Of a stretch of DNA of 64,000 nucleotides, positions 44,095-52,757 are shown one piece after another. Made by a program: the position numbers and the translations under genes. Under the pieces are notes generated by a model, which was not told where the DNA came from, did not search any database, and was given only the letters and a program-made list of their open reading frames with translations. Source of the stretch: Ruminococcaceae bacterium UBA7127 (GTDB lineage Bacteria; Bacillota; Clostridia; Oscillospirales; Acutalibacteraceae); assembly GCA_002493005.1 (NCBI GenBank), contig DKXL01000021.1, positions 3,587 through 67,586 of the forward strand. The letters are read 5' to 3'. Within the stretch, counting starts at the first letter, position 1. Every line of letters starts with the position of its first letter.

Positions 44095-44718
44095 ATGATT
44101 GCAATTATAGATTACGGTGCAGGCAATATACAAAGCGTTTGCAAGGCGATGCAGTTTATTGGCTGTGACTGTGTTATTACACATGATAAAAATGAAATTA
44201 TGCAGGCAGATGGCGCAATTTTGCCCGGAGTCGGCTCGTTTGGCGACACGATGAATACAATGAACGAGTATGGAATTAATGACACCGTAGTTGATTTTAT
44301 TTCAACAGGAAAGCCGTTTTTGGGAATTTGTCTTGGCTTGCAACTTCTGTTCCCCTCAAGTGAGGAAAGTCCGAATGCAAAGGGGCTGGGAATATTTGAC
44401 GGTACGATTACAAAAATACCGTCGGGAAAAGGACTGAAAATTCCGCATATTGGTTGGAACAGTATTGAAATCAACAAAAACAGCCGACTTTTCAAAGGAA
44501 TTGAAAATAATTCTTTTGTATATTTTGTACATTCATATTTTTTGAATGCAGCAGACAAAAGCATTGTTGCCGCACAGGCTGAGTACGGAGTAAAGATTGA
44601 TGCCGCAGTTGAAAAAAACAATGTGTTTGCTACTCAGTTTCATCCTGAAAAAAGCGGTGAAACAGGACTTAAGATACTGCGTAATTTTGCAAATATTGTA
44701 AGCGGCAGGGAGGAATAA
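44095..44718 (+). CDS. hisH: HisH, imidazole glycerol phosphate synthase glutaminase subunit
   Basis: 207 residues from the ATG at 44095 (MIAIIDYGAGNIQSV), chosen because GGAG lies seven bases upstream and the family begins here; an upstream in-frame ATG would add 41 foreign residues. The class I glutaminase triad is visible: Cys in GICLGLQLLF, and His and Glu in FHPEKSG. It feeds ammonia to HisF for imidazole glycerol phosphate and AICAR formation in histidine synthesis. hisF starts two bases after its stop. Confidence 0.96.
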   Translation: MIAIIDYGAGNIQSVCKAMQFIGCDCVITHDKNEIMQADGAILPGVGSFGDTMNTMNEYGINDTVVDFISTGKPFLGICLGLQLLFPSSEESPNAKGLGIFDGTITKIPSGKGLKIPHIGWNSIEINKNSRLFKGIENNSFVYFVHSYFLNAADKSIVAAQAEYGVKIDAAVEKNNVFATQFHPEKSGETGLKILRNFANIVSGREE

Positions 44719-44720
44719 AA

Positions 44721-45476
44721 ATGTATGCAAAAAGAATAATTCCGTGCCTTGATGTTAAAAACGGCAGAGTTGTTAAGGGTATGAGCTTTGTAAACCTTAT
44801 TGATGCAGGCGATCCTGTTGAATGTGCTAAGCAATATGACAGGCAGGGAGCTGACGAACTTGTGTTTTTGGATATTACAGCGTCAAGTGACTCACGTAAC
44901 ATTACTATTGATATGGTTCAAAAGGTTGCCAACTCAATTTTTATTCCCTTTACAGTAGGAGGCGGCATAAGAAGTGTTTATGACTTTAATGCACTGCTAA
45001 GAGCAGGAGCAGACAAAGTATCGGTAAATTCTGCGGCGGTTATCCGCCCCGAACTTATCAGTGAAGCCGCATATAAGTTTGGCAGTCAGTGCGTAGTTGC
45101 CGCCATTGATGCTAAACGCAGTGTAAAGGGCTGGGAGGTTTATGTTAACGGCGGCAGAAAGCCCGTTGGACTTGATGCCGTGGAGTGGGCAGTAAAGTGT
45201 GAAGAGCTTGGAGCAGGAGAGATTTTGCTGACAAGCATGGATGAGGACGGACAGAAAAACGGCTACGATATTGAGTTGACAAGGGCGGTGTCCGAGAGAG
45301 TAAATATCCCTGTTATTGCAAGCGGCGGTGCAGGAAAGCTCAGCCATTTTTATGATGCATTTACTCTCGGCAAAGCCGACGCAGTGCTTGCGGCATCGCT
45401 TTTCCACTTTGGCGAGATTCCTATTCCTAAGCTTAAGAAGTATTTAAATGAACAGAATATTCCTGTGAGAATTTAA
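44721..45476 (+). CDS. hisF: HisF, imidazole glycerol phosphate synthase cyclase subunit
   Basis: 251 residues, normal length for this TIM barrel. The first catalytic aspartate lies in PCLDVKNGRVVKG and the second in the LTSMDEDGQKNGYD stretch; phosphate sites FTVGGGIRS and IASGGAGK are present. It works with HisH. Only these two his genes are in the window, so the rest of the pathway must be elsewhere. A shared terminator follows. Confidence 0.96.
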   Translation: MYAKRIIPCLDVKNGRVVKGMSFVNLIDAGDPVECAKQYDRQGADELVFLDITASSDSRNITIDMVQKVANSIFIPFTVGGGIRSVYDFNALLRAGADKVSVNSAAVIRPELISEAAYKFGSQCVVAAIDAKRSVKGWEVYVNGGRKPVGLDAVEWAVKCEELGAGEILLTSMDEDGQKNGYDIELTRAVSERVNIPVIASGGAGKLSHFYDAFTLGKADAVLAASLFHFGEIPIPKLKKYLNEQNIPVRI

Positions 45477-45485
45477 TAAAATTTT

Positions 45486-45518
45486 AAAGGCGCTCGACTT
45501 TATCGGTCGGGCGCCTTT
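45486..45518. terminator. Bidirectional terminator between hisF and the SseB-type gene
   Basis: AAAGGCGC-T-CGAC pairs with GTCG-G-GCGCCTTT (one mismatch, G-T possible). The two genes converge here. Confidence 0.85.
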
Positions 45519-45540
45519 GTGATTACTGTTAATCATATAT

Positions 45541-46359
45541 TTAGGATTCTTTTTTATAAAAAGGTTCAACACCTTTAACGGCATTTCTGGCAAATTCAAG
45601 CGAGTAAGGCATCATTGAAAGTTGGATTTCATCATCAAGGTATGGCTTTGCAACCGTACTGATTGCTTCAAATGTGCTTGCCATATCTCCGTAAAAGTCA
45701 ACTACGATAAGATAGCTTTTTTGACCGTTTTGCTCCATCATTCTAAGATAAGCCGCATTAACCTCCTGCTCGGTGCTGAAATGATTAATCAGTGCCGCCA
45801 TCAAATCAATTGGATATTCCTTTGGCTCACCAAGAGATACCTTTGTGCCGGGTGCGATTTGCTGACCCTGTGTTCTTACAAAATCGCGCTGTTGTTTGAG
45901 TGTACTTATCATTTGCTTTGGGAATGTTACGCTTCTTCCGAACGGATTAATTACAAATCCAAGCACGCCTGCCTTAGGATCCATTACCATCTGTGCAATA
46001 CTGTCAAAATCTGTAACTACCTTGTTTGAATTTTGTGTGTCGTTCCACTTATAAAGCTCGTCTGTATCGGTGAAAATTCCAAAAAACTTTTCTTTGTTCT
46101 TATTCTCAAGCAATCTGAACTGAACCTGTGTTGCCTGATGCATTACAGTTTGACCGTTTTGAGTTCTTGCCTCGGTTGTAGGTGTTACCTTTGCCGGCAA
46201 AATGAATTTTGCATTTACAACTGCATTTACCATTGCGTTAATATTCTCAGTCGAGCCGTCAGCCTGCATTTTTTCGATAGCATCCAGCACCTCGGGATTT
46301 TTGATTTGCTCGGCAGGCACCTTGCTGCCCTCCATTTTTACTCCGTTTAATTCGCTCAT
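45541..46359 (-). CDS. SseB-family protein
   Basis: 272 residues without signal peptide or membrane span. The first half (NAKFILPAKVTPTTEARTQ, then FFGIFTDTDELYKWND, then VLGFVINPFGRSVTFPKQM) and the second half (VSLGEPKEYPIDLMAALINH, then YLIVVDFYGDMASTFEAIS) match the N- and C-terminal SseB domains. Named for enhanced serine sensitivity in E. coli; the biochemical function is unknown. GGAGGAT precedes the ATG. It starts 18 bases after the amylase stop, so it may be co-transcribed. Confidence 0.82.
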   Translation of the reverse strand: MSELNGVKMEGSKVPAEQIKNPEVLDAIEKMQADGSTENINAMVNAVVNAKFILPAKVTPTTEARTQNGQTVMHQATQVQFRLLENKNKEKFFGIFTDTDELYKWNDTQNSNKVVTDFDSIAQMVMDPKAGVLGFVINPFGRSVTFPKQMISTLKQQRDFVRTQGQQIAPGTKVSLGEPKEYPIDLMAALINHFSTEQEVNAAYLRMMEQNGQKSYLIVVDFYGDMASTFEAISTVAKPYLDDEIQLSMMPYSLEFARNAVKGVEPFYKKES

Positions 46360-46377
46360 TAATTTATCCTCCGAAAT

Positions 46378-48399
46378 TTATTCTTCAACTTTGTAGGTTT
46401 TGTCAGCAACTACTTCAAGACCCTGACCCTCGGGATACTGCACGCTGTCAGAAGCATCGCCATCATTGAAAATGATGTATGGAGTTTCCCATGTAATATC
46501 AAAAGTATAGCTGTATCTGCCGTCAGACTCCTTTTTCATCTCTTCGCCCGGCCACATACCGTTCTCGTTGTCATCATCGTTATAGACATAAGCATAAAGC
46601 TCATCTCCCCAATCGTCGCTGTCGGGCTTTTCAAAATAAACCTTTGTGCCCTCATCTATCTTGTACAAATTCTTGTGAGTAAACTCAACACGCTCGTAGG
46701 TTTTGAGATTTTGTGCACCGACTGCTCTAAGCTCAAGCTTAGCAACATCACTGCCTGACTCAGGCTTAACGGTGATTTCGTCACCGTTTTTGAAAGGCTT
46801 TGGTTCTGCACCGTTGAGCGAATAGGTAGCGTTTGAGGTGTTTGCACAGGTCAGCTTAACCTTGTGTGAATCGCCCTCGAATATGAAGCTAGTATCGTCA
46901 GCAACACCAACCTGAGGCATTGTTTCGTATGCGGTGTAACCTTCATTATAAAGGACAACTACCGAATATTCGGGAACAGGTGTTTCACAAGTGATTTTTC
47001 CGTCCTTGACAACATACTCGGTTTTGTTGTCTACTCGGTCAACGTAGGTGCCGTCAGCAAGATTTGTTTCAAAATCAACCTTTAACTCATCACAGGTGTT
47101 GACAATCACCATACCCTTTGTGCCACGTTCAACTGCAAGTGCTGTTGAGTCAAAGTTCGGATTTATAAGATTTTCTTCTTCACCAATCATTGCTGTGCGG
47201 AAGAAATTAACAGCAGACACGCTCTTGTCCTTGTACATATCGTCACCCTGCGTGCCGATTCTGTTCATTCCCCACTCGTTGTCCATTGAGCAATTGTATG
47301 GTCTGCTGAAGAACAGCGGTGTGCCGTCCTTGCGGGCAGATATAATTGCCCATCCGAGGATAACCTGTTCATTTGTCAGCTGATACCACGTGCCGTCGTT
47401 AATATAGTTATCGTGTGACTCGACCCATGTTACCATACTGAGGTCAGCATCACCAAGCCAATAATCGGATACAACGGCAGTATCGATATTATCGCCTGTC
47501 AATGCCGCACGCAGCTTGCCGCCGTAGGTGCTTGATGTAGTTCTGCCGATTTCATCAATATATTCAGCCAGTCTGTCGTTATTGCCCTGCAAAACCTCGC
47601 CGTATATAAACATATCATCAGCCTTGTCAACCTTTTTGGTTGCCAATTCCCAGAAATTGTTTTTAAAGCCGTCGTCCTCTTTTGGGTCGTCGGGAAGTCC
47701 TATGTGCTTTGCAGTGTCGTGACGGAATCCGTCTGCGCCGCAGGCAATGCAGTCGTTAAGATAATCAAGAAAATATTTTTGGAATGACGGGCGCTCTGTG
47801 TTGATATCAGGCAATCCGCCCATTTTGTGAGTTGTACACTCAAGCCTGTCACCGTAATCAGTGAGATCTTCAAGACCGTTTTCGTGATAGAGCAGTTCAA
47901 GACTTCCTCCACCTGCTTCGATTAAATCCTCGCTGACCTCGTCAAGCTCAGGGGTAGTATGATTGGCTATAACGTCAACTAAAACCTTTACGCCATACTT
48001 TTCTGCTTCATCACACATAGCCTTAAATTCATCACGTGTGCCAAGCTGATAGTTACCGATTTTGAAGTCAGTCGGCTGATAGTGATAGTACCACTTTCCT
48101 TTGCCGAAAAGCTCCATTCCGCCGTCCTCACCAACAAGACACTCATTAATTGGCGAGGTCTGCACAGCAGTAAAGCCTGCCGCTGCAATGTCGGACATTG
48201 ACTCCTTAATGGTATTAAAATCCCAACAAAAAGCTTGCAAAATTGCGCCGTCCTGAACCTTGTCGGCAGTTTTGAAATCAATGGATTTTTGTTCGGTCTG
48301 AGGCTTATCTGTGCCTTTGTCCGAGCAACCGACAATCACTCCTGCCGTTCCTGTAATAAGAATTGCAGACAAAATTCCTGCAAGTATTCTTTTAAACAT
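46378..48399 (-). CDS. Secreted GH13 alpha-amylase lipoprotein with C-terminal CBM26-like starch-binding module
   Basis: 673 residues from the ATG at 48399 (MFKRILAG), chosen for GGTGA five bases upstream. A lipobox VIVGC ends the signal peptide. GH13 regions: DVIANHT (near residue 145), GFRHDTAKH with the nucleophile (near 226), FIYGEVLQ acid/base (near 268) and VESHDNY (near 328). After an amylase C-domain, an Ig-like stretch (about 510-580) and a CBM26-like module (about 585-670: VYFEKPDSDDWGDELYAYVY, PYIIFNDG) follow. It should hydrolyse alpha-1,4-glucans at the cell surface. Confidence 0.93.
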   Translation of the reverse strand: MFKRILAGILSAILITGTAGVIVGCSDKGTDKPQTEQKSIDFKTADKVQDGAILQAFCWDFNTIKESMSDIAAAGFTAVQTSPINECLVGEDGGMELFGKGKWYYHYQPTDFKIGNYQLGTRDEFKAMCDEAEKYGVKVLVDVIANHTTPELDEVSEDLIEAGGGSLELLYHENGLEDLTDYGDRLECTTHKMGGLPDINTERPSFQKYFLDYLNDCIACGADGFRHDTAKHIGLPDDPKEDDGFKNNFWELATKKVDKADDMFIYGEVLQGNNDRLAEYIDEIGRTTSSTYGGKLRAALTGDNIDTAVVSDYWLGDADLSMVTWVESHDNYINDGTWYQLTNEQVILGWAIISARKDGTPLFFSRPYNCSMDNEWGMNRIGTQGDDMYKDKSVSAVNFFRTAMIGEEENLINPNFDSTALAVERGTKGMVIVNTCDELKVDFETNLADGTYVDRVDNKTEYVVKDGKITCETPVPEYSVVVLYNEGYTAYETMPQVGVADDTSFIFEGDSHKVKLTCANTSNATYSLNGAEPKPFKNGDEITVKPESGSDVAKLELRAVGAQNLKTYERVEFTHKNLYKIDEGTKVYFEKPDSDDWGDELYAYVYNDDDNENGMWPGEEMKKESDGRYSYTFDITWETPYIIFNDGDASDSVQYPEGQGLEVVADKTYKVEE

Positions 48400-48440
48400 A
48401 TATTCACCGTCTTTCATAATTAAACAAATTATTATACAGT

Positions 48441-48453
48441 TGTTATTATAACA
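48441..48453. promoter_or_regulatory. 13-bp palindrome over the amylase promoter region
   Basis: TGTTATTATAACA reads as a perfect palindrome around its central base and contains a TATAAT-like -10 on the minus strand, about 40 bases before the amylase start. It may be an operator or simply an AT-rich -10 box; no clear -35 is seen. Confidence 0.35.
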
Positions 48454-48559
48454 TATGAAAGGAAAAATTTAAATACTTATTTGGCAATTTATACATATTT
48501 TTTAAAGCCGAAATTGTATAACAAGCAAATTTATTTAAAAGAGTTTTGGCAAAAATTCG

Positions 48560-48581
48560 GCGGAGCATTTTTATACTCCGC
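48560..48581 (-). terminator. Terminator after the YitT-family gene
   Basis: GCGGAG pairs with CTCCGC around a 10-base loop; on the minus strand GAATTTTTG follows. It closes the obgE-mrnC-yitT run. Confidence 0.75.
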
Positions 48582-48611
48582 TTTAATGGATTATATACTG
48601 ATATCTAATTA

Positions 48612-49499
48612 TCAGCTGTTGACTACAAAGCCCTCTCCTTTGATTATTCCTGCTGTTGTAACAATAACAAATGCGTGTGAATCGATTGACTTTATTATTG
48701 AAGTTATTTTGTATACCTCCTGAGGTCTGACGGCGCACATTATAATTTGCTTGTTTGTACCGCTGTACGCTCCCTTGCCGCTGAGCAACGTTACTCCTCG
48801 GTGCAAATTTTGCATTATACCGTCGCTTACTTTGCTGTGATAATCAGTGATAACAAACATCAGCTTGCCGTTGCCGCGGGATGTGCCGTAACTTACTGCA
48901 TCTATAACCTTTATGCTGACAAAGATTGTAAGCAGTGCATAGAGCACACTTTCAATGCTTTGATAAACAAAAAACACCATAACCAAAATTGCTATGTCGG
49001 TGATAAGAATTATTGTGCCTGTAGAAACAAACGGAAAATGTTTGTGAATATTGAGTGCAACTATGTCAGTACCGCCTGTTGAGCCGCCGCGATAAAAGAT
49101 AAGTCCAAGACCTATGCCGTGCAGAACACCACCAAATCCTGCGGCAAGGATTGCATCACCTGTATAAATCGGCAAAATCGGCGTAAGCACATCTATTGAC
49201 ACAGAAACAAGGGCTGTGCCTATAATGGTTTTTGTGAGAAATGAAATGCCGTTTTCGATTGCCCCCCAGATAAACAGAGGAATATTAAGCACAAATATCA
49301 TTGTGCCGAGCGGCAGTGAAAACAGGTAATTGAGCATTGTTGCCACACCTGTCATTCCACCGGGGGCGATGTTATTTGGCGCCGTAAAAATAACAACCGA
49401 CATTGCATAAAGCACAGCGCCTGCGGCGATTACAATGTAATCGGCAGCAATGGTCTGTACCTTTTTCAATGTCGGTTTTTGAAATGATATTTTTTTCAT
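48612..49499 (-). CDS. YitT-family membrane protein (DUF161/DUF2179)
   Basis: 295 residues. Five to six membrane spans in the first 200 residues (start of the family core: IVIAAGAVLYAMSVVIF, then NIAPGGMTGVATMLNYLF and YRGGSTGGTDIVALNIHKHF), then a soluble DUF2179 domain (VTLLSGKGAYSGTNKQIIM). Function of the family is not established. It starts four bases after the mrnC stop, whose end supplies the ribosome-binding site. Confidence 0.92.
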   Translation of the reverse strand: MKKISFQKPTLKKVQTIAADYIVIAAGAVLYAMSVVIFTAPNNIAPGGMTGVATMLNYLFSLPLGTMIFVLNIPLFIWGAIENGISFLTKTIIGTALVSVSIDVLTPILPIYTGDAILAAGFGGVLHGIGLGLIFYRGGSTGGTDIVALNIHKHFPFVSTGTIILITDIAILVMVFFVYQSIESVLYALLTIFVSIKVIDAVSYGTSRGNGKLMFVITDYHSKVSDGIMQNLHRGVTLLSGKGAYSGTNKQIIMCAVRPQEVYKITSIIKSIDSHAFVIVTTAGIIKGEGFVVNS

Positions 49500-49502
49500 T
49501 AA

Positions 49503-49913
49503 TTACACTTCCATAGTTTTGGCGTTATGTAAAATCATTGTAAAAATATCATAGACTCTTTGCTTCTCATTATTCAGATAAAGATAACCAAATAATGCCT
49601 CAAGCCCGGTTGCGCTGTGATAATCGGCAACAGAGCTGTTTTTTGGCGTGCATTTAGGGGCGGCATTTCTTCCCCTTTTATAAATTGAAATTTCCTTGTC
49701 GGTGAGATTTGGCATAATCAGCTTTGCAAACTGAGCCTGACTTTTGCAGTTTACAAGCGATACTTTTAATTTGTTTAATTCACCGACACTGCGGTTTGCA
49801 ATATTTACAAGGTGCTCGCGCACAAGCAAATCGTACACACCGTCACCAACAAACGCAAGCGTAAGCGGTGAAACCTCATCGGCTTTTGTGTGAGATAAAG
49901 CTACATTTTCCAT
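49503..49913 (-). CDS. mrnC: Mini-ribonuclease III (MrnC)
   Basis: 136 residues. It is an RNase III catalytic domain without the double-stranded RNA-binding domain, and it trims 23S rRNA ends in Firmicutes. The start SPLTLAFVGDGVYDLLVREH and the end TGLEALFGYLYLNNEKQR hold the acidic metal-binding residues. GGCGGGGA precedes the ATG, next to the obgE stop. Confidence 0.94.
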   Translation of the reverse strand: MENVALSHTKADEVSPLTLAFVGDGVYDLLVREHLVNIANRSVGELNKLKVSLVNCKSQAQFAKLIMPNLTDKEISIYKRGRNAAPKCTPKNSSVADYHSATGLEALFGYLYLNNEKQRVYDIFTMILHNAKTMEV

Positions 49914-49927
49914 ATTAAATCCCCGCC

Positions 49928-51199
49928 TTAGTCCATAAAGTCAAATTCAAGGTCGTATATAGAAACAGTATCGCCGTCACCGCAACCCTTTTGGCGCAGG
50001 GCTTCGATTACGCCGCCGTTTATCAGCACCTTTTGGAAGTAGTTTAGACTTTCATAATCATCAAAATTGATGCCCTTCATTACCTGTAGCAACCAATCAG
50101 CTTCAACAGTGTAAATTCCGTTGACATTTTTGATGGTAACAGAGTGATCTTCAAAGTCATCTACTGTCATTACAGGAGCCGGCTCTGATTCATATCGTGT
50201 AATCGGCGGAAGCTTTGAAAGCATTTCCTGAATCTTTTTTAGCAACGGGTCAACGTCGTAGCGAATTGCCGCCATAATCGGGAAAAATTCATATCCCTGC
50301 TCCTCAACAAATGCTTTAAAATCGGCAATTTGTTCATCTGTTGCCATATCGCATTTGTTGCCTGCAACAACCATAGGACGCTGTGCAAGCTCAGGATTAA
50401 ACTTTTTAAGTTCACTGTTAATAGTTTCAAAATCCTCTTTTGGATCTCTGCCCTCACTGCCCGACACATCTACAATGTGGACAAGCATACGACAGCGCTC
50501 AACGTGGCGTAAAAACTGATGCCCAAGTCCTGTTCCCTGCCATGCACCCTCGATAAGTCCGGGAATATCAGCCATTACAAACGAAGAGCCCTCGCCCATC
50601 GACACAACACCCAAAACAGGAGTGATGGTTGTAAAATGATAGTTTGCAATTTCGGGCTTTGCCTGAGAAACAACAGATACAAGTGTGCTTTTGCCAACAT
50701 TTGGAAACCCTACAAGTCCTACGTCGGCAAGAAGTTTGAGTTCAAGCACAACGTCAAATTCTTCACCGGGCAAACCGGGCTTTGCAAATCGCGGAACCTG
50801 ACGAACCGGTGTTGCAAAGTGAGGATTGCCCCAACCGCCCTTGCCGCCTTTAGCAACAATATACGGCTCATCTGTAGAAACATCGGCAAGGATTCTTCCT
50901 GAGTTTTCTTCCTTAACAAGCGTTCCGACAGGAACACGAATGATTAAATCCTCGGCATTTTTGCCTCTGCATCTGCCGCCTCTGCCGTTTTCGCCCTTAG
51001 GTGCTGTATATTTGCGCTTGTAACGAAAATCGGCAAGCGTTGAAAGATTTGAGTCGGCTACAAATACAATGTTGCCTCCCCTGCCGCCGTCACCGCCGTC
51101 AGGACCGCCTGCCGCAATATATTTTTCTCGGTGAAACGACACAGCGCCGTCGCCGCCGTCACCTGCTTTAATCTTAATTTTGGCTGTATCAACAAACAT
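49928..51199 (-). CDS. obgE: ObgE/CgtA GTPase
   Basis: 423 residues. The glycine-rich Obg fold (DGGDGAVSFHREKYIAAGGP) is followed by the G domain (G1 GFPNVGKST near residue 165, G3 DIPGLIEGA, G4 NKCD) and a C-terminal OCT domain. It binds the 50S subunit and links ribosome assembly to growth and, in Bacillus, sporulation. AAAGGAG precedes the ATG. It lies downstream of the L21/Prp/L27 operon, as in many Firmicutes, here separated by one small gene. Confidence 0.97.
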   Translation of the reverse strand: MFVDTAKIKIKAGDGGDGAVSFHREKYIAAGGPDGGDGGRGGNIVFVADSNLSTLADFRYKRKYTAPKGENGRGGRCRGKNAEDLIIRVPVGTLVKEENSGRILADVSTDEPYIVAKGGKGGWGNPHFATPVRQVPRFAKPGLPGEEFDVVLELKLLADVGLVGFPNVGKSTLVSVVSQAKPEIANYHFTTITPVLGVVSMGEGSSFVMADIPGLIEGAWQGTGLGHQFLRHVERCRMLVHIVDVSGSEGRDPKEDFETINSELKKFNPELAQRPMVVAGNKCDMATDEQIADFKAFVEEQGYEFFPIMAAIRYDVDPLLKKIQEMLSKLPPITRYESEPAPVMTVDDFEDHSVTIKNVNGIYTVEADWLLQVMKGINFDDYESLNYFQKVLINGGVIEALRQKGCGDGDTVSIYDLEFDFMD

Positions 51200-51232
51200 A
51201 TGATACTCCTTTCATCAGTTCATAACAGAAAT

Positions 51233-51616
51233 TCAACCGATTATATCGGGTATATCAATATGAAAAATTTTCATTATATCACTAAGCCCCTGGCAGACCT
51301 CTTCCTTTGAAAAATTATTTTCCTCGAGAAAATCATCAGACATTTCTCCGAGAGTTCTGTAAAAATCAAGGGCAATTTCAAGCATAGCATTATTAGGGTT
51401 TTGCTCTGTTGCATCAAAAAGAATATTCTCAGCTTCATTGATTTTACCCTGTTTTATTTTGCGCATTAAGTCAAGATATAATTCTCCCTCTGCTGAATAA
51501 TTACCGTATTCATCAGGGAGCGCTCTGTAAACTTCTGCATTGCGTTTTAAAATCATTCTTGCAATAAACTGCACCATCATTTGAATTTGGCGCATCAGAT
51601 AATCATTTTGAAACAT
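51233..51616 (-). CDS. Small conserved helical protein (DUF6483-like)
   Basis: 127 residues, helical, without membrane spans. The N-terminus (MFQNDYLMRQIQMMVQFIAR) resembles a small clostridial family (I believe DUF6483), and the middle and end (KIKQGKINEAENILFDATEQ, then EIALDFYRTLGEMSDDFLEE) look like a TPR-type helix pair. Function unknown. It starts just after the L27 terminator and ends 34 bases before obgE. Confidence 0.65.
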   Translation of the reverse strand: MFQNDYLMRQIQMMVQFIARMILKRNAEVYRALPDEYGNYSAEGELYLDLMRKIKQGKINEAENILFDATEQNPNNAMLEIALDFYRTLGEMSDDFLEENNFSKEEVCQGLSDIMKIFHIDIPDIIG

Positions 51617-51658
51617 AAATACTCCGCAAATCTAAGATTTATCTTGCCAAAATTAAAT

Positions 51659-51680
51659 GAGGGTGGAAAAATCCACCCTC
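51659..51680 (-). terminator. Terminator after rpmA
   Basis: GAGGGTGGA pairs perfectly with TCCACCCTC around a 4-base loop; the minus strand continues ATTTAATTTT. It ends the L21-Prp-L27 operon. Confidence 0.88.
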
Positions 51681-51694
51681 AACTGCATTTTATG

Positions 51695-51979
51695 TTACTG
51701 CTCAACAGGATAAACGCTTGCACGCTTTCTGTCTTTGCCAACACGCTCAAACTTAACTACACCGTCAATCTTAGCGAACAATGTATCGTCAGAGCCTCTG
51801 CCTACATTTTCACCCGGGTGAATATGTGTGCCTCTCTGCTTTACGAGGATGTTGCCTGCGAGAACCTTCTGACCGTCTGCACGCTTAACGCCAAGACGCT
51901 TTGATTCACTGTCACGGCCGTTCTTTGTAGAACCCATACCTTTTTTGTGAGCGAATAACTGAATGTTAATTTTAAGCAT
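51695..51979 (-). CDS. rpmA: Ribosomal protein L27 with cleavable N-terminal extension
   Basis: 94 residues. The start MLKINIQLFAHKKGMGSTKN shows the Firmicutes extension; the Prp protease cuts after LFA to expose HKKG, which reaches the peptidyl-transferase centre. KRLGVKRADGQKV and GTHIHPGENVG are typical. GGAGGT precedes the ATG. The dedicated protease gene is immediately upstream, with three bases between. Confidence 0.97.
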   Translation of the reverse strand: MLKINIQLFAHKKGMGSTKNGRDSESKRLGVKRADGQKVLAGNILVKQRGTHIHPGENVGRGSDDTLFAKIDGVVKFERVGKDRKRASVYPVEQ

Positions 51980-51983
51980 TACC

Positions 51984-52301
51984 TTACACCTCCGAAATTT
52001 TAACTTTAATATACTTATTGTATTGCTCTGAAAGAGCAGTTAAGTGAAGCTCAAGCCCTGATAAAATAACACCGGCTTTTTTAGCTTCATTTAGCGGCAA
52101 CTTTAAACTCATAAAGCCGTCGCGTTCGGTAACTTCAGCATCAATATGCTGAATATCGGTTATTGTATTTGCCGCCATATAGGTTGCAGAACTGACTGCC
52201 GCACAAACAATGTCAGAGCCTTGCTCGGAATAATCCGAATGTCCGCTTACCATAAAGGCGTTTATTACATCATCCGATTTAAAAAATGTTACCGTAATCA
52301 T
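51984..52301 (-). CDS. prp: Prp, ribosomal-processing cysteine protease
   Basis: 105 residues. The catalytic His and Cys are in SGHSDYSEQGSDIVCAAVSS (near residues 20 and 33). It removes the N-terminal extension of L27. It sits between rplU and rpmA as in other Firmicutes. Ribosome-binding signal is weak, as often seen for this coupled gene. Length and motifs are standard. Confidence 0.95.
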   Translation of the reverse strand: MITVTFFKSDDVINAFMVSGHSDYSEQGSDIVCAAVSSATYMAANTITDIQHIDAEVTERDGFMSLKLPLNEAKKAGVILSGLELHLTALSEQYNKYIKVKISEV

Positions 52302-52304
52302 AAA

Positions 52305-52613
52305 TTAGGCTTCGATTGAAGTAATCTTAACCTGTGTGTAAGGCTGTCTGTGACCCTTTGCTCTCTTCTCGCCCTTCTTAGGCTTGTAAGTGCAAACTCT
52401 GATTTTTTTGCCTTTACCGTTCTTTAATACTTCTGCTGTAACCTTAGCACCGTCAACAAGAGGAGTGCCAACCTTGATGCCGTCGTCAGTACCAACTGCA
52501 ACTACATCAAATGTTACTGTGTCGTTTGCTTGGGCTTCAAGCTTCTCAATAAAGATAACTTCGTCCTGAGTTACCTTGTACTGCTTGCCGCCTGTCTGAA
52601 TAACTGCGTACAT
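52305..52613 (-). CDS. rplU: Ribosomal protein L21
   Basis: 102 residues, standard length. The start MYAVIQTGGKQYKVTQDEVI and the late KKGEKRAKGHRQPYTQVKI are diagnostic. It binds 23S rRNA. It is first in the operon, behind a strong promoter and a structured leader. AAAGGATGG precedes the ATG. Confidence 0.98.
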   Translation of the reverse strand: MYAVIQTGGKQYKVTQDEVIFIEKLEAQANDTVTFDVVAVGTDDGIKVGTPLVDGAKVTAEVLKNGKGKKIRVCTYKPKKGEKRAKGHRQPYTQVKITSIEA

Positions 52614-52686
52614 TTTAGTACCATCCTTTACATTGGGCTCGCTATCTGTGGGTGGAACAAATCACTTATAACCCACAATATGCGGC
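52614..52686 (-). promoter_or_regulatory. Structured leader of rplU (L21-leader-like)
   Basis: The minus-strand RNA would carry TGTGGGT (52674-52668) pairing with ACCCACA (52653-52647) around a 14-base loop, then ATAGCGAGCC and the ribosome-binding site. The place and shape agree with the L21 leader of Firmicutes, thought to let the protein control its own operon. Match made by eye. Confidence 0.55.
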
Positions 52687-52692
52687 TTATAT

Positions 52693-52721
52693 ACTATATC
52701 ACAAAACAAGACAGATGTCAA
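52693..52721 (-). promoter_or_regulatory. Promoter of the L21-Prp-L27 operon
   Basis: Minus strand: TTGACA (52721-52716), 17-base spacer, TATAGT (52698-52693), about 80 bases before rplU. Near-consensus, as expected for ribosomal genes. Confidence 0.88.
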
Positions 52722-52757
52722 CGATTTTTTTAATATTTAAAAACGTCTGCAAATTTT

